Shown here: positions 29,501-39,990 of the stretch, piece by piece
Layout of the letters: each line of letters begins with the position of its first letter
Numbering within the stretch: position 1 is the stretch's first letter
Source: Argopecten irradians
Lineage: Eukaryota > Mollusca > Bivalvia > Pectinida > Pectinidae
Reading direction: 5' to 3'
Assembly: GCF_041381155.1 (NCBI RefSeq)
Contig: NC_091138.1
Coordinates: 35,085,604 to 35,149,603 of the forward strand
Length of the DNA stretch: 64,000 nt
The notes under the pieces: generated by a model
Seen by the model: the letters and a program-made list of their open reading frames with translations, nothing else
Told to the model about the DNA's origin: nothing
Databases searched by the model: none
Position numbers and translations under genes: made by a program

Positions 29501-32500
29501 AATGAAAGAGTCTGGTTTATTTCATATCAAAATTAAATCTGAGATATATTTTTCTTTCTATGTAACAACTATTCGTGATTCAACCTTTTATCTCTTTACA
29601 TTATTTGAGAATTATTTAGCAACTTACTACGTTATTAAGAAAACAATGGTTTGAACATGCGGGCGTCATTTACCTTTAGTTATTGGCCATGTTGTTATGT
29701 GGCGAATTGTTTAGTTTTGACGGTTTTGTTTCGTGATGTTGGACGCCATGCATATTTTATATCTCCTGATGCTCCCATCACTCTAACAATCTCTTGTGAT
29801 ATTGTGATGTGTATCGCCAGCTATAGAACCTGTAAGTCTCGGGGGAGACATTTGTCAGCGTTTTACCGTTTTTATGTGAGCTTTGGTTGTGATAGTTGTG
29901 CCTAGATATCCCTGTAACAATTGTCATCACACAGACCCATCGGTCGTCTGTTCCATCCTTAGTTTTACAGCGGAACGCAATGTCCTTGATATAGATATCC
30001 CGCTCGGATTTCGATTCGGACGACAGTTTCCGTAAATTTACCTATTCCTAATCATAGACGGCTGTCCTCAGTAATTATCCTACCCCCTACTCCACCCATG
30101 TCAGACGGCTGTCCCCGTATTTACGTTAACCCCCACCAGATGTGCTCGTTTGATAACTGGCTTTCAGTGTTGGCTCTACGGTGCTTTGTTTACCAAAGTG
30201 CGCAGACATGTGGTATCTATCATGACTGTCCATAAGTAGCATCCTACAGCACAATGCACATTATTCTAACTACATACATATAATAATTTTATGTCATCAC
30301 TAACCGTGTACCATACCAACATCAGATGTAATGCTATAGTGATAACATAGCCACGTACACCATCAGGTGTCAAGGACAAACTTTATACAATGTTTCATTA
30401 TTAAAATAAAGCAATACATACGATATTAATTAGATAAGTAGGAAATAGAGTAGATCTTAATTATTTAGCATATAAACTCAAATTATTAATTAGTTTTTAG
30501 TTACATGTATCAATAATCAACTTCACGTCTAATGGAAACGCCAGTTACTGACCATTGATCTGTTGGGTTTTTTCCTGGTACTCTGTTTTTTTCCATCCAT
30601 CTCCTAAACATCAGTGTTTTGCACGTGCATTCGAGCTTCCCTCCATTTCTCATACCTGGTTCGTCCTTAAATTGCACTTGCTTTCAACAGGACATAAAAC
30701 AAAGATAAATCCTAAAGCTTAACCTGGTACAAGTTATCTTCTATGACTGATGGCATTATATCTTGAGGTTGTATACATCTCTTCAATGGCTTCATGATTT
30801 TGCGCTTCATTCTAAAATCAGCATAATCCGTATATTTTTAGGGTCGGTAAAACAATGAAAGACAAAATATGGCAACATTCCGACACAAAGTTATGAATTT
30901 CCTACGAATTTCCCGAGATCCAAAAAATATAAATTTAATAATGATTTTTGGGGTTCATTCACAAAGTACTTCTTTTAAAACATTAGGTAAATACCGTTAT
31001 GTACTAACTTATTAACTTACAGGCGTTCGGGTTGTCATTAATCAGGACGGTTGGTTTCCTCGATAGGACAAGAAGACATGGGGGTCACATACCCAACACA
31101 TGTTTTCCTGGCAACTCCGGTTTCACATTACGTCCCAATTCAACCTTTCGTGGGCTTCCATCAGGACCAACAAGGTTGATTACCATATGTTGTATGTCGC
31201 TACAACTTTTGTTTGGTTATTTCTTATAATGTTAAAAAAAGTTCATAACTAATTAACAGATGTGATATACACATCAATAAGATTATACAGACCAATCTAA
31301 TGTTCATCACACACACGCACAAAGAGTATAAATTACACCATTTGTCTTTATCATCCACGCCCACGCTTTGTAATCTTTGCGACAAGAAGGCCGATTGGGG
31401 TTGATGCTAACGATAACAAGCATCAAGTACTGATATGTAATAAAATGAGGGCTCACTGTTAACGTACAAGAAAACAAAAATAATTGTTTTTAGAAATAAT
31501 GAGAAATGGTATTACAATTATGAGCTAATCGAGGTCGTAAATGAATTCGATTATCTGGGACTAATGTTAAACTATAACGGATTGTTTTTTAAATCAAAAG
31601 CATATCTCAGAACAAGGTAAAAAAAACTTTGTTCGCTGTTATGAATGTATGCAAGAACAATTAATATTAAGCCAGTTTGGCAATTTTTGATTCTTACGTT
31701 AGTAGTGTTTTGAATTATGGATGTGAAATATGGGGACTTCATAATGTTCCTGACATTGAAAAGGTACCCATCAGCTTCTTTAAAGGAGTACTTGGCGTGA
31801 AGAAAAACACTACTAATGCTATTGTCTAGATTGAACTTGGAAGAGTTTCTTTATCTAATATCAGGAAAATTAGAATTTTTAATTATTGGATAAAACTAAA
31901 AAAAAATACTAACAATTGCATTTGAAAAGAATGTCTTAAAGAAATGGAAGAAAATAATCACAGCTTGATTTTACAGTTGAAATTGGAAGTAAATAATTGT
32001 GGTTTGGGCTGTATATATGATTTGTAATCGTTTCTTAAATCTGAATCTGATCTATCTTCAAACAATATTCAGACATTAAAGTTAAGAGAAACATATCTAA
32101 ATTTGGGCTAACTTCCCATGATTTAAATATAAAGAGGGGAAGTTACAGGAATATGCCTAGGAATCCGAGAATATGTTCATTTTGTAATGATGATATTGAA
32201 AGTGAATTCCATTTCGTTATATAATGAAGATTTAAGATTACAATTTATAAAACCATTTTATGTCAGATATCCTAGCATGTTGATATTAATTCAATTATTA
32301 AATACACAAAATATAAAGAATTATTTCTTTTGCTTTGCTGTCTCTCTGTTATAGCTATAACAATAGAGATATGGACCTTTATGGTCTCTTTTTAATCAAA
32401 CTTGCAATTTAGAGGTTGGCGTGAATGTATGTGTATAATGTTGCGATAAGTTGTAAAATTTAAGCAAAATGAAAAATCTGAAAACTAGATGCGGTACGTG

Positions 32501-35500
32501 GTGGATGCGACATTTCAGAGGCAAATTTCGCATGAATTGGCATTGCATTGATGAATTATTGATTTTTTTATGATCATATTGGAACTGCATTTTGATTGAT
32601 TCGTTAACTGCCTGTTTCGTGTTGTAGAGTAGCATTATCTTGGGGTGTGTATCAGTAAAGAGTCCGATACACCTAAATTAATGACGTAATTCACATAAAA
32701 GAATGATGACGTTTTTCTTTAGAATTGAATGACGTTATCATCAAAATTTGCTGTAAACATTAAAATAAGGATAAAACAAGATGAAATTTCGAAAGCCATA
32801 TATTTACGTAATTTGTGGAAAATACATCAAATACAATTATATTTAATTAAAAGGTTTTTTTCCCACTTATAAACATAAATAAGTTACTGTGAGGTTTTCA
32901 ATATCATTATATAAGAGGAAATTCAAAATGATGTTAATGGAATATGTATTTTTTCAAAGAGGAACGCAGAAGTCTGAAATTATACTGCCTATTTTTTTTG
33001 CTAGTGAAACCAGTATTGCGAAGCAGCTCTCTTCTTCATTAAGATTGTAAATTGATGACAAATTTGTTTGGGGTTTTTCCGCATAAGATTGGTTTCCTCT
33101 TATTGCAAATTGGCCACTGCATCTATTCAATCCGCTACGATAACGCAGATTATATAACCCACACGAAATATCAGTTTTACAATGACACCGATGAAAGGCC
33201 TAATTGAGATGGTGAGTCACCCGGGGCTAATTATTTCCCTCCTGAACATGTAGGTGTTTTGATCAGTCTTGCCAAAATGTGATTACTGTTATTTTGATTA
33301 GAGTAGAAATGCTGCGGTCTATACACCGCCGGAGGTCTCGTGACTGTATCACCAATCTCGGCTACATATGCCGAGGAATATAATATTGGTCCCGCGTACA
33401 GTTCATTGAAAATTGATGATAAGCTATATCAGCAATATGCTGAGGAAAGGAAATTAAGATCTTGAGATGTAGCAAGAGGATATTTCTTTTGATATTTATT
33501 TACCAATACTCAATGTGTTCAATAATTCATGTTGTTATAAATACTATCGAACTTACTTATGTTAATCGTGTTTCAACGTTTTCTTTAGATGAGACCTGTG
33601 CGCGACACAATTTGTTCCCCACTGACAGTGAACTTCACAGAGACAAGTCAACGGACTTTCAGTTCCTCGGTAAGTAAAAAAGAGCAACAACCCCAGACAT
33701 CCGATAAAAAACAAAGAGCAAAACACCTCAGACGTCCAGTAAAAAAGTTCCTTAATTTAATTCTGTAAACAAAATCCCAAATGGCTGACATTTCACCTGT
33801 CGGAGTTCCATCAGTATCCATCTACGTGTGGATCATTTAAATGGCTGGAATTTACCCCAACGTTAGGGACAAATGTACAAGCCAGGTACTAGTTTCACAT
33901 TAAGTGATGGTGGTTTATCTTCGGATACTCTGGTTTTGCTCCCCAGGTGATATTGTCACATTACGTAAAACCATTTCAAGCTTTGTCGTGTACCAGATAA
34001 ACTACACAGCAAGTTTGTTTACTTTTTTTCATAAATATTTTCAAAACATGACACCATTGAGACAGCGACTCACTCAAATCCAAATCTGAGACATTACACT
34101 ACCTCTAGTCTTAAAGTGTTTTGTTTTGTATTTTTGTTTACATCAAAACGTTTTGTCAATGATGTCAGGGAATTCGTTTGTTGTTGCGTTTTCTACATGG
34201 CGCAGTTCGTAGAAAATAAACCATTTCTATGCTTCGGTAGACAAAATGATTTATGAACAATATTTGCCACCAGCCTACGCATAGATTTTATTCCTATAAC
34301 TTGTTATTAGATTTTGTCTGAATGACGATAATTCACACAGTCAGTGACCTTTCTATGCTGTCACAGTCTACTGACATCGCATACATTGTCGGTAACCTTT
34401 CTTTTAGAGTTAAGTCAATCATAACACCGGTGGGCGTTCACCCCCCTAAGTGTCACGGTGAGTCGGCGTTCACCTCTCTAAAAGTATCGCGGTGAGTCGG
34501 CGTTCGCCTCTCTAAAAGTGTCGCGGTGAGTCGGCTATCGCGGTGGATCGGCGTTCACATGTCTAAAAGTGTCGCGCTTCTCTATACTTCTCTATAAGCG
34601 TCCAATTATTTTCGTATAATCTCTCTATAAGCGTCAACACAATGACGCTAGTGTCTATACAGGCTTTTTACAGGCACACTCATAGTTACCAAACGTTTCT
34701 GCACCTCTCTGGATATAATATCACTCACTCAATAGTGATACATGTGATTGACCACCTGGTATATATGATCAGAGTTTTTTAAACCGGTTAACTAAAAATA
34801 AAAAAATATTTATTTCCGGTAGCTTTCCCTCATCTCTTCTCAGTAATCTTGGTAGTATAGTTCAGTAAGATAGCACTTTAATACAACATTAACCCTTGGT
34901 TCATGTATTCGTTATATACATTTCACAGTTCGAAAAATTATCGTTGCAATGAAGGATTAGCAATTTGTCTTAGATCTACTACTCTTGAACACTTTTCTGT
35001 CATTTTGATAGTTTTTCTTTACCAAAATCGGAAATCAACATATTTTAAAGTTATAATGCTTTGGAAATGTAAAAGGTCTATCTACTAAAGTCACAGAAGT
35101 TGAATATTCAGTATTTCTTCCCATGGTTGTTATGCTTTCTCTCTCTGTACACAGATTACATGAGGACTGGGTCAGCGTTCGGTATCATCGCCCTCCTCGT
35201 CATGGTACTGGGTCATATATTTGCCATCTACACCCTCAGACGGCCGCGCTACATCCTAAAGAGGCTTACAGCACTCATGCACCTTATGACAGGTTTGTCT
35301 TTATAATCTTTCCAGCACCCATTTTGCCACATTGGTTTTCATTTATGTTTTGTCATAGCCATAGTCATCACAACTGAGTGAGATTTTATTGGTTATAGAA
35401 ACAATGGAGTGTCCACAGAATATGCTGTTCTCTATGTACTTGTTATGCATTTGGATGAAATAATCTGATCTTCGGTCATTACCATGCTCACACGGGTTTC

Positions 35501-38500
35501 GAATTATAACCTAGTGGTAGAGGGCCAGTGTGTATAACTTGACAACTCGGTCCGGGCAATCCTGTTATGTTTGGATATGTTCACAATTTCAAAGATAGTT
35601 TTGTTGATTTAATTAACTGAAACAATTATGTTACGAATATTAAATATCTTTAAATATTTAAGTCTTTTCACCTCAATGTATTTTTCTTTTATTTTTGTTT
35701 GCTTGTTTTTTATCTATATTTTGTGTGGGTCGTGATCGATATGTCTTTATCTATCAATGCCTTTCTGACAAGGGACGGGGGTGGGTGTGTGTGTGTGTGT
35801 GGGTGGAGGGGGGTGGCTTAATTGCACAATCTCTTCCTCAAAAGGGGAACTGCCTCATGACGAAACCCTTTGCCATTTTGAACAATATGAGACCCAGGAT
35901 AGGACAGTGGTTTTTTTTTCAAGTCTTTTTGATATCTGTAAACATGTTTAATTATCTTATATAGAAATCGCAATATGTAAGATAACTGGAAAACCAACGG
36001 AAACTTGAATTATAGATAAGGGTGGTAACTCAATACTTCCTCCCTTCCTTACATAATCAGTCGTAGTCCGCCTATCATGGCTACAGTTAATCTTTATAGG
36101 CGTGCTATCTATTTTCCATGTTTTCATTGAAATAACAGCAAACGCCATATAGCACTTAAAATTAAATATTAAAGAAAGATACACAGATTCGTAATCTAGA
36201 CTTGAAGGGATATGATGGTTGGTCATGTTCTTTATCTACTTTCGTATTTGACTTTGATCACCCAAATACTACCAATTAGCGTTAGTGTATATATCGCCTT
36301 GGTTACCGAGCATGCACATTGTGTTGTAGTCTCGGTACTCAAAATCAGAACAAAACTATTCTCAGTTCAGCTTATTCGCTACCGTACGATGACCACGCTC
36401 AGAGGGAGGTAACTCAAAATCAGATGCATTACACGTTCGAAGACTTGACATTTTTAAGAGGAAATATTATGCATATTTTCTAACGTAACTATTATAATTA
36501 TTGTACTCTCTTATATATATATAATGTAAGGTAGACTGGTCAGCGGTATTTGAATGTTAGAAAAATCACAAAAAAATGGATTGTTTTTTTTTTGTCTCTG
36601 TAAGTTTCAAATAAGGGTGAAACAATCAAGAGAAAACTGCTGCGAAAGTCTTAACAACTTTATTATGTATAGTCTAAGTGTATAACAACTTTATTATGTA
36701 TAGTCTAAGTGTATAACAACTTTATTATGTATAGTCTAAGTGTATAACAACTTTATTATGTATAGTCTAAGTGTATAACAACTTTATTATGTATAGTCTA
36801 AGTGTATAACAACTTTATTATGTATAGTCTAAGTGTATAACAACTTTATTATGTATAGTCTAAGTGTATAACAACTTTATTATGTATAGTCTAAGTGTAT
36901 AACAACTTTATTATGTTATAGTCTAGTAAGTGTATAACAAATTTTTATTATGTATAGTCAAGTGTATAAAACTTTATTATGTATAGTCTAAGTGTATAAC
37001 AACTTTATTATGTATAGTCTAAGTGTATAACAACTTTATTATGTATAGTCTAAGTGTATAACAACTTTATTTATGTATAGTCTAAGTGTATAACAACTTT
37101 ATTATGTATAGTCTAAGTGTATAACAACTTTATTATGTATAGTCTAAGTGTATAACAACTTTATTATGTATAGTCTAAGTGTATAACAACTTTATTATGT
37201 ATAGTCTAAGTGTATAACAACTTTATTATGTATAGTCTAAGTGTATAACAACTTTATTATGTATAGTCTAAGTGTATAACAACTTTATTATGTATAGTCT
37301 AAGTGTATAACAACTTTATTATGTATAGTCTAAGTGTATAACAACTTTATTATGTATAGTCTAAGTGTATAACAACTTTATTATGTATAGTCTAAGTGTA
37401 TAACAACTTTATTATGTATAGTCTAAGTGTATAACAACTTTATTATGTATAGTCTAAGTGTATAACAACTTTATTATGTATAGTCTAAGTGTATAACAAC
37501 TTTATTATGTATAGTCTAAGTGTATAACAACTTTATTATGTATAGTCTAAGTGTATAACAACTTTATTATGTATAGTCTAAGTGTATAACAACTTTATTA
37601 TGTATAGTCTAAGTGTATAACAACTTTATTATGTATAGTCTAAGTGTATAACAACTTTATTATGTATAGTCTAAGTGTATAACATGATCCTACGTAGCGA
37701 GAATTAAGATGATATTCAATATTGCGGAGAAGTCTTATGGACTTTTGATTTAAACATATTTTATTGTGTAATTTTATATACAATGGGATTGGGCACAAGT
37801 TTTCCAACTTATATGAAGCCCTCTCCCTACAGAATTAAGATTAATTATATAACAAAGAATACAAAAATGGCAAAAATATACATATTTACATATTTATAAG
37901 TTTTAGAGAGAGAGAGAGACTCATGGACTAATGTCAAATATCCTCAGAATTCATCATAACCCAAAATGAATACACTTGAGAATAAGGTATCATTGTTGGA
38001 CGATCATTTCAACTAGCTAGAGGCATCATTGAGATCATGTAAATATAAAATGTAAATATAAGATACTTTAATATATCCTCAAACTCTATATCCTCAAACT
38101 CTATATCATGACCCACATTTGGCCTTCATGGATGGTCACTACAACTAGCCATAAAGCAGTAAGATGCTCCTCCGCCGACAAATGGTATTTTTTTTCTCTA
38201 TCAAAAACAGGAGCAGACGAATTAGTATTTTTGTTCAGTTACAAAAGTTACTTACTTTACACTATTACTACCATTGAAAAGTTCGTATTTTACTTCAGGA
38301 TGAAAATTATAAAAATGAATAATTGCGTCATGGAAAAAGTTCATGGTGCTATTGAAGTACCCATTGGGTATCCACCAAGAGCAAAACAAGTTATGTTATA
38401 TAATTTTGTGTTCATTAGACACATATATACATGAGTAAATCAAAAATAATTATTCAAATGATGAGTATCTTTTATGCTCTGTCGACGGTGGAGCATCTTT

Positions 38501-39139
38501 AAACTAAAATATTATGGGTAGTGTGTGACCTCGAAACCTACGTGGGACACTTGCTTGCTAATTTGGCTAGAAATGTCCTCTTGGGAAGAGGAACATATTT
38601 AAATTTTGGATCTGACCCTGCAGGAGGGACGGGGTTCAATGGTGGGGAATAGACTTAAACCCTTTAAATCGCTATTAGTGATAGAGTTATGTATCATCTG
38701 GGTAATGGGAACATCGCCTAAACCTTTGAATTTAAATTCATTAAAATCCTACAGAAAAGAAACAATTATCCTATTTTCATAACATTACTTGATATTACAA
38801 ACCAGGTGTACGATATAGACCCTCTGGGCCTCCTGTTTTATCTTATAAAATATGCTAAAGAACCGGTTTTTTTTGTCTTTTTCAGCGGCTTGTGTGTTAG
38901 TGGAGAATGAAGTGTTCATCAGACGTGTTGAATATGCCGACGCCCATCTACCGGAACGTATTCCAAATAAGGCAAATCATACATACGGGTACTCGTTTGT
39001 GTTGTCATGGATGTGCTTTGTGTTCTTCGTCATCGCTGGTATTGTGTTTTTGCTGACTTCACACAAGCGGAAGGCGGAAATGGCGGATATAGATGATACA
39101 GGGGCGGAGGAAGATGAACCTGTGGCGATCCGACGCTAG
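8338..39139 (+). CDS. Claudin/PMP22-family four-transmembrane protein (complete, 4 exons)
   Basis: The coding sequence joins 8338-8593, 33589-33669, 35155-35292 and 38886-39139, giving 729 nt and 242 aa. All three introns are GT-AG and all are phase 1. The predicted protein has four hydrophobic segments at about residues 14-36, 118-139, 147-165 and 194-216. The first extracellular loop carries the family signature W38, G62-L63-W64, C67 and C89. The C67-C89 spacing is longer than in classical claudins. N-glycosylation sequons lie in both loops (N50-S-T and N189-H-T), and YGYS before the last segment is shared with the second claudin-like gene at 62333-63944. The cytosolic tail is short and acidic, with no evident PDZ ligand. 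The ATG at residue 4 has a better Kozak context (A at -3, G at +4) and may be the true start. Known relatives act in junctions or as channel accessory subunits. Which subfamily this is cannot be decided here. Confidence 0.85.
8769..10544 (+). repeat. 70-bp minisatellite, about 25 copies
   Basis: The unit begins CGTAGTTATCCTGTCGTGTA and recurs every 70 bp (for example at 8784, 8854 and 8924). Many units contain the perfect 12-bp palindrome ACGGTATACCGT at the junction. Between about 9445 and 10190 the copies lose single bases irregularly, whereas the outer copies keep the exact period. The array starts about 175 bp after the exon 1 donor. Confidence 0.95.
12950..13690. repeat. Ancient degenerate tandem array
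   Basis: Blocks resembling TTTGGTTACCCAAG followed by AGAGTATTG recur roughly every 40-65 bp with heavy divergence and indels (for example near 12990, 13025, 13190, 13235, 13310, 13410 and 13650). I read it as an old minisatellite that has stopped being homogenised. Confidence 0.5.
13943..14341. mobile_element. TTAA-flanked MITE (399 bp)
   Basis: Terminal inverted repeats AGGCCCATTACCTTTCCG and CGGAAAGGTAGTGGGCCT are flanked by TTAA at 13939-13942 and 14342-14345. There is no transposase frame. TTAA target sites are used by piggyBac and Kolobok-type transposases. The AGG terminus fits Kolobok better, but that is inference. Confidence 0.8.
15755..17700 (+). repeat. 31-bp minisatellite, about 60 copies
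   Basis: The unit is built on CATACATTTACCCTCAACAA followed by CACAAGGTAGT, with a period of 31 bp (for example TACCCTCAAC at 16021 and 16052). Copies from 15.8 to 16.9 kb are nearly identical. Copies from about 16.9 to 17.7 kb diverge progressively. The left flank ATGATTTACACAG is repeated inside the array at 16201, showing that a block including flank sequence was duplicated. Confidence 0.95.
17771..18825. mobile_element. Non-autonomous hAT-like DNA transposon (1055 bp)
   Basis: The ends are CAGTGGCGTAGGAAG and CTTCCTACGCCCCTG, imperfect inverted repeats starting with the CAG typical of hAT elements. CAATT flanks both sides (17766-17770 and 18826-18830). Removing the element and one CAATT restores a degenerate unit of the surrounding 31-bp array, which confirms the ends. 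Inside are G and C homopolymer runs near both ends and three imperfect internal repeats (about 18007-18097, 18098-18210, 18211-18330) sharing AGGCGCGAGA and CCCCCGGG motifs. No transposase is present. Confidence 0.8.
19840..20210 (+). repeat. Dispersed repeat fragment with 92-bp triplication
   Basis: TTATACTGGCAAC recurs at 19891, 19983, 20075 and 20167, an exact 92-bp period over just over three units. The first unit continues a block (CAAAGACACAGAGCAGCACA) similar to the dispersed repeat at 2410-2500, so part of a dispersed repeat has been tandemly amplified. Confidence 0.85.
21230..21422 (+). mobile_element. tRNA-derived SINE copy
   Basis: An A-box-like TAGTTGGTAAAGACC (about 21233) and a B-box-like GAGTTCGAATCCA (about 21300) precede a tail ending GGCTGTTAATAGGACATTAA and ACGAATCGAACCAAAC. 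The tail is the reverse complement of the repeat start at 2213. The RNA polymerase III boxes are recognisable but degenerate, so I treat it as a decayed SINE and not a tRNA gene. Confidence 0.6.
22430..22600. repeat. Short tandem array, about 51-bp unit, 3 copies
   Basis: GAACATTGTCCACGTGCGCT, GAACGTTTCCCACGTGCGTT and GAACAATGCCCAATGTGTTT are spaced about 51-53 bp apart with matching flanks (CCTTTGTTCT, CATTTGTTCT). It creates a spurious minus-strand open frame with a 17-residue period. Confidence 0.6.
24857..25751. mobile_element. TTAA-flanked non-autonomous transposon, copy A (895 bp)
   Basis: Inverted termini AGGTAGGTTTCGCC and GGCGAAACCTACCT are flanked by TTAA (24853-24856 and 25752-25755). 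It matches copy B at 58072-58980 along its whole length with scattered substitutions and small indels. There is no transposase frame. Long A runs follow its right end (about 25763-25788). Confidence 0.85.
26690..28120 (+). repeat. 53-bp minisatellite, about 26 copies
   Basis: The unit is built on ATGAGGTGGTGTCGTGGAAG followed by ATAGAGAGGG and TATTACTATGTCGTGGGT (period 53, for example 26761 to 26814). Two unit types alternate irregularly (TCATGGGTATGGATG versus TCGTGGGTAGGGATG), together with minor variants, giving a mosaic. Flanking sequence to about 28330 retains decayed fragments of the motif. Confidence 0.95.
30535..30715 (+). mobile_element. Diverged SINE tail copy
   Basis: CAGTTACTGACCATTGATCT, TTCCTGGTACTCTG, TCGTCCTTAAATTGC and CAACAGGACATAAAACAAAG appear in the same order as in the SINE family represented at 21230-21422 and in reverse at 2213. 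It is strongly diverged. Confidence 0.5.
31525..32340 (+). pseudogene. Decayed non-LTR retrotransposon (LINE) 3' part
   Basis: Piecewise translation across stops and frameshifts gives fragments typical of the region after the reverse transcriptase core of LINEs: EVVNEFDYLGLMLNYNG, then VLNYGCEIWGLHNVPDIEKV, then FFKGVLGVKKNTTNAIV, then IRKIRIFNYWIKLKK. A C-F-C-N-D-D-I-E-S-E-F-H knuckle-like end and KPFYVRYPSM-LIQLLNT follow. It is interrupted by several stops. Its upstream half is absent, as expected of a 5'-truncated copy. The clade cannot be fixed by eye. Confidence 0.7.
33589..33669 (+). CDS. Exon 2 of claudin-like gene
   Basis: An 81-nt exon preceded by a T-rich tract ending ttctttag and followed by gtaagt. 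It is phase 1 on both sides and encodes residues 86-112, the rest of the first extracellular loop including C89. Confidence 0.8.
33670..35154 (+). other. Intron 2 of claudin-like gene
   Basis: A 1485-bp intron from gtaagt to acacag. It holds the small array at 34435-34640. Otherwise I see nothing in it. Confidence 0.7.
34435..34640 (+). repeat. Short 34-bp tandem array in intron 2
   Basis: GTGAGTCGGCGTTCACCTCT followed by CTAAAAGTATCGCG repeats about three times with a 34-bp period. It then breaks down into shorter TCTCTATAAGCGTC motifs. Confidence 0.7.
35155..35292 (+). CDS. Exon 3 of claudin-like gene
   Basis: A 138-nt exon with acceptor tgtacacag and donor gtttgt, phase 1 on both sides. 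It encodes the second membrane segment, a basic RRPRY loop and the start of the third segment. A matching exon of similar length and phase is present in the claudin-like gene at 62333-63944. Confidence 0.85.
36652..37684 (+). repeat. Highly homogeneous 31-bp minisatellite, about 33 copies
   Basis: The unit is TAACAACTTTATTATGTATA plus GTCTAAGTGTA, 31 bp (TATTATGTAT at 36661 and 36692). Almost all copies are identical. Deviations cluster at about 36900-36975, with a single inserted T near 37070. The sequence is unrelated to the 31-bp array at 15755-17700. Confidence 0.97.
38158..38503. mobile_element. MITE with GATGCTCC termini
   Basis: AAGATGCTCCTCCGCCGAC near the left end pairs with GTCGACGGTGGAGCATCTT at the right, giving about 19-bp imperfect inverted termini about 345 bp apart. 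The 108-codon frame inside is not gene-like. I recognise this terminus from bivalve MITEs, but the boundaries are approximate. Confidence 0.6.
38580..38845. repeat. Probable interspersed repeat before exon 4
   Basis: The motifs GATCTGACCCTGCAGGAGGG and CCCTCTGGGCCTCCTGTTTT are familiar from bivalve dispersed repeats. No clean terminal repeat could be drawn. It ends about 40 bp before exon 4. Confidence 0.35.
38886..39139 (+). CDS. Exon 4 (terminal coding exon) of claudin-like gene
   Basis: The acceptor is ctttttcag. The exon encodes the third membrane segment, the second loop with sequon N189-H-T, the fourth segment and an acidic tail ending at TAG. The 3' untranslated region is not delimited. 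AATAAA-type signals occur at several places from about 40220 to 42120. Confidence 0.85.
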
Positions 39140-39699
39140 CATATCGTCGTCTATAACATAAGAGAATATCACGAATAGCAACTGATCGGTATCAGCAGGT
39201 CTTCTACGAGAGTCTTCCTTGCATGTGTCGGTTGTTCAGAGAAAGTACCACGATGAATAGGTACATTTGTCCGAAATGATATACAAAGCATTCATGGAAG
39301 TATTATATTGAAAATATGACATGGCATCTTGAGATATCGTAGGGAGAATTTGCCCACGTGATTGTAAGGATATGTTCGGATTACCTTGGCCAGTTTCTGG
39401 TAAATTTATAATGTATGAGTCTGGATCGAAATATCCCGGATGCTAGATCGCCGTCTCGCTGTTGTTGACAACCCTCTTTCGTGTTGGAACACCCTGGTAT
39501 ATTCTGATTTCGGTTTCGTCTCACCACAGTTTGTATCAGATGAGACTTAATCACCTGAAGATAAACTTCTCCCTGGTTAAAAGTGATTTAAGCCGCATAC
39601 ATTGCCTGGTTATAAGAGAGAGATTACATTATTTAAGGGATTGACACAGGACAAGACGTTAAAACCCTAAGATCTTTAGTAAACAACTCCGACTACAGA

Positions 39700-39990
39700 G
39701 AATGACCATCAAAGTTAACTTGTCACTCTGGACAAATGACCATCACAATTGACTCGTCACTCCGGACAAATGACCACCACAGTTAACACGTCACTCCGGA
39801 CAAATGACCATCACAGTTAACACGTCATTCTGGACAAATTACCAACATAGTTAACGCACCACTCCGGACAAATGACCACCACAGTTAACACGTCACTCCG
39901 GACAAATGACCATCACAGTTAACTCGTCAATCCGGACAAATGACCATCACAGTTAACGCACCACTCCGGACAAATGACCATCAGTGTAAA
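39700..39990 (+). repeat. 34-bp tandem array, about 8 copies, 3' of claudin-like gene
   Basis: GACAAATGACCATCACAGTT followed by AACACGTCACTCCG recurs with a 34-bp period (39731, 39765 and on). It starts 560 bp after the stop codon and so could be within the 3' untranslated region, since no poly(A) signal is obvious before it. Confidence 0.85.

Larger units (their letters stand above)
8594..33588 (+). other. Intron 1 of claudin-like gene (24,995 bp)
   Basis: A very large repeat-laden intron bounded by gtaagt and ttctttag. It contains all the arrays and elements listed separately between 8769 and 32340. The remaining stretches (10545-12950, 14346-15760, 18831-19840, 21426-24852, 25756-26690, 28120-30530, 32340-33588) show AT-rich sequence with no supported exon or RNA gene. 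Confidence 0.75.
35293..38885 (+). other. Intron 3 of claudin-like gene
   Basis: A 3593-bp intron from gtttgt to tttttcag. It contains the 31-bp array, a GT-rich run near 35785, a GA run near 37903, and two repeat elements between 38158 and 38845. Confidence 0.7.

Noticed and set aside
36652..37684. CRISPR-like regular array
   Set aside because: Units are contiguous identical repeats with no variable spacers, inside a eukaryotic intron. It is a minisatellite.
38108..38434. 108-codon frame in intron 3
   Set aside because: It overlaps a MITE with inverted GATGCTCC termini and has no protein resemblance.
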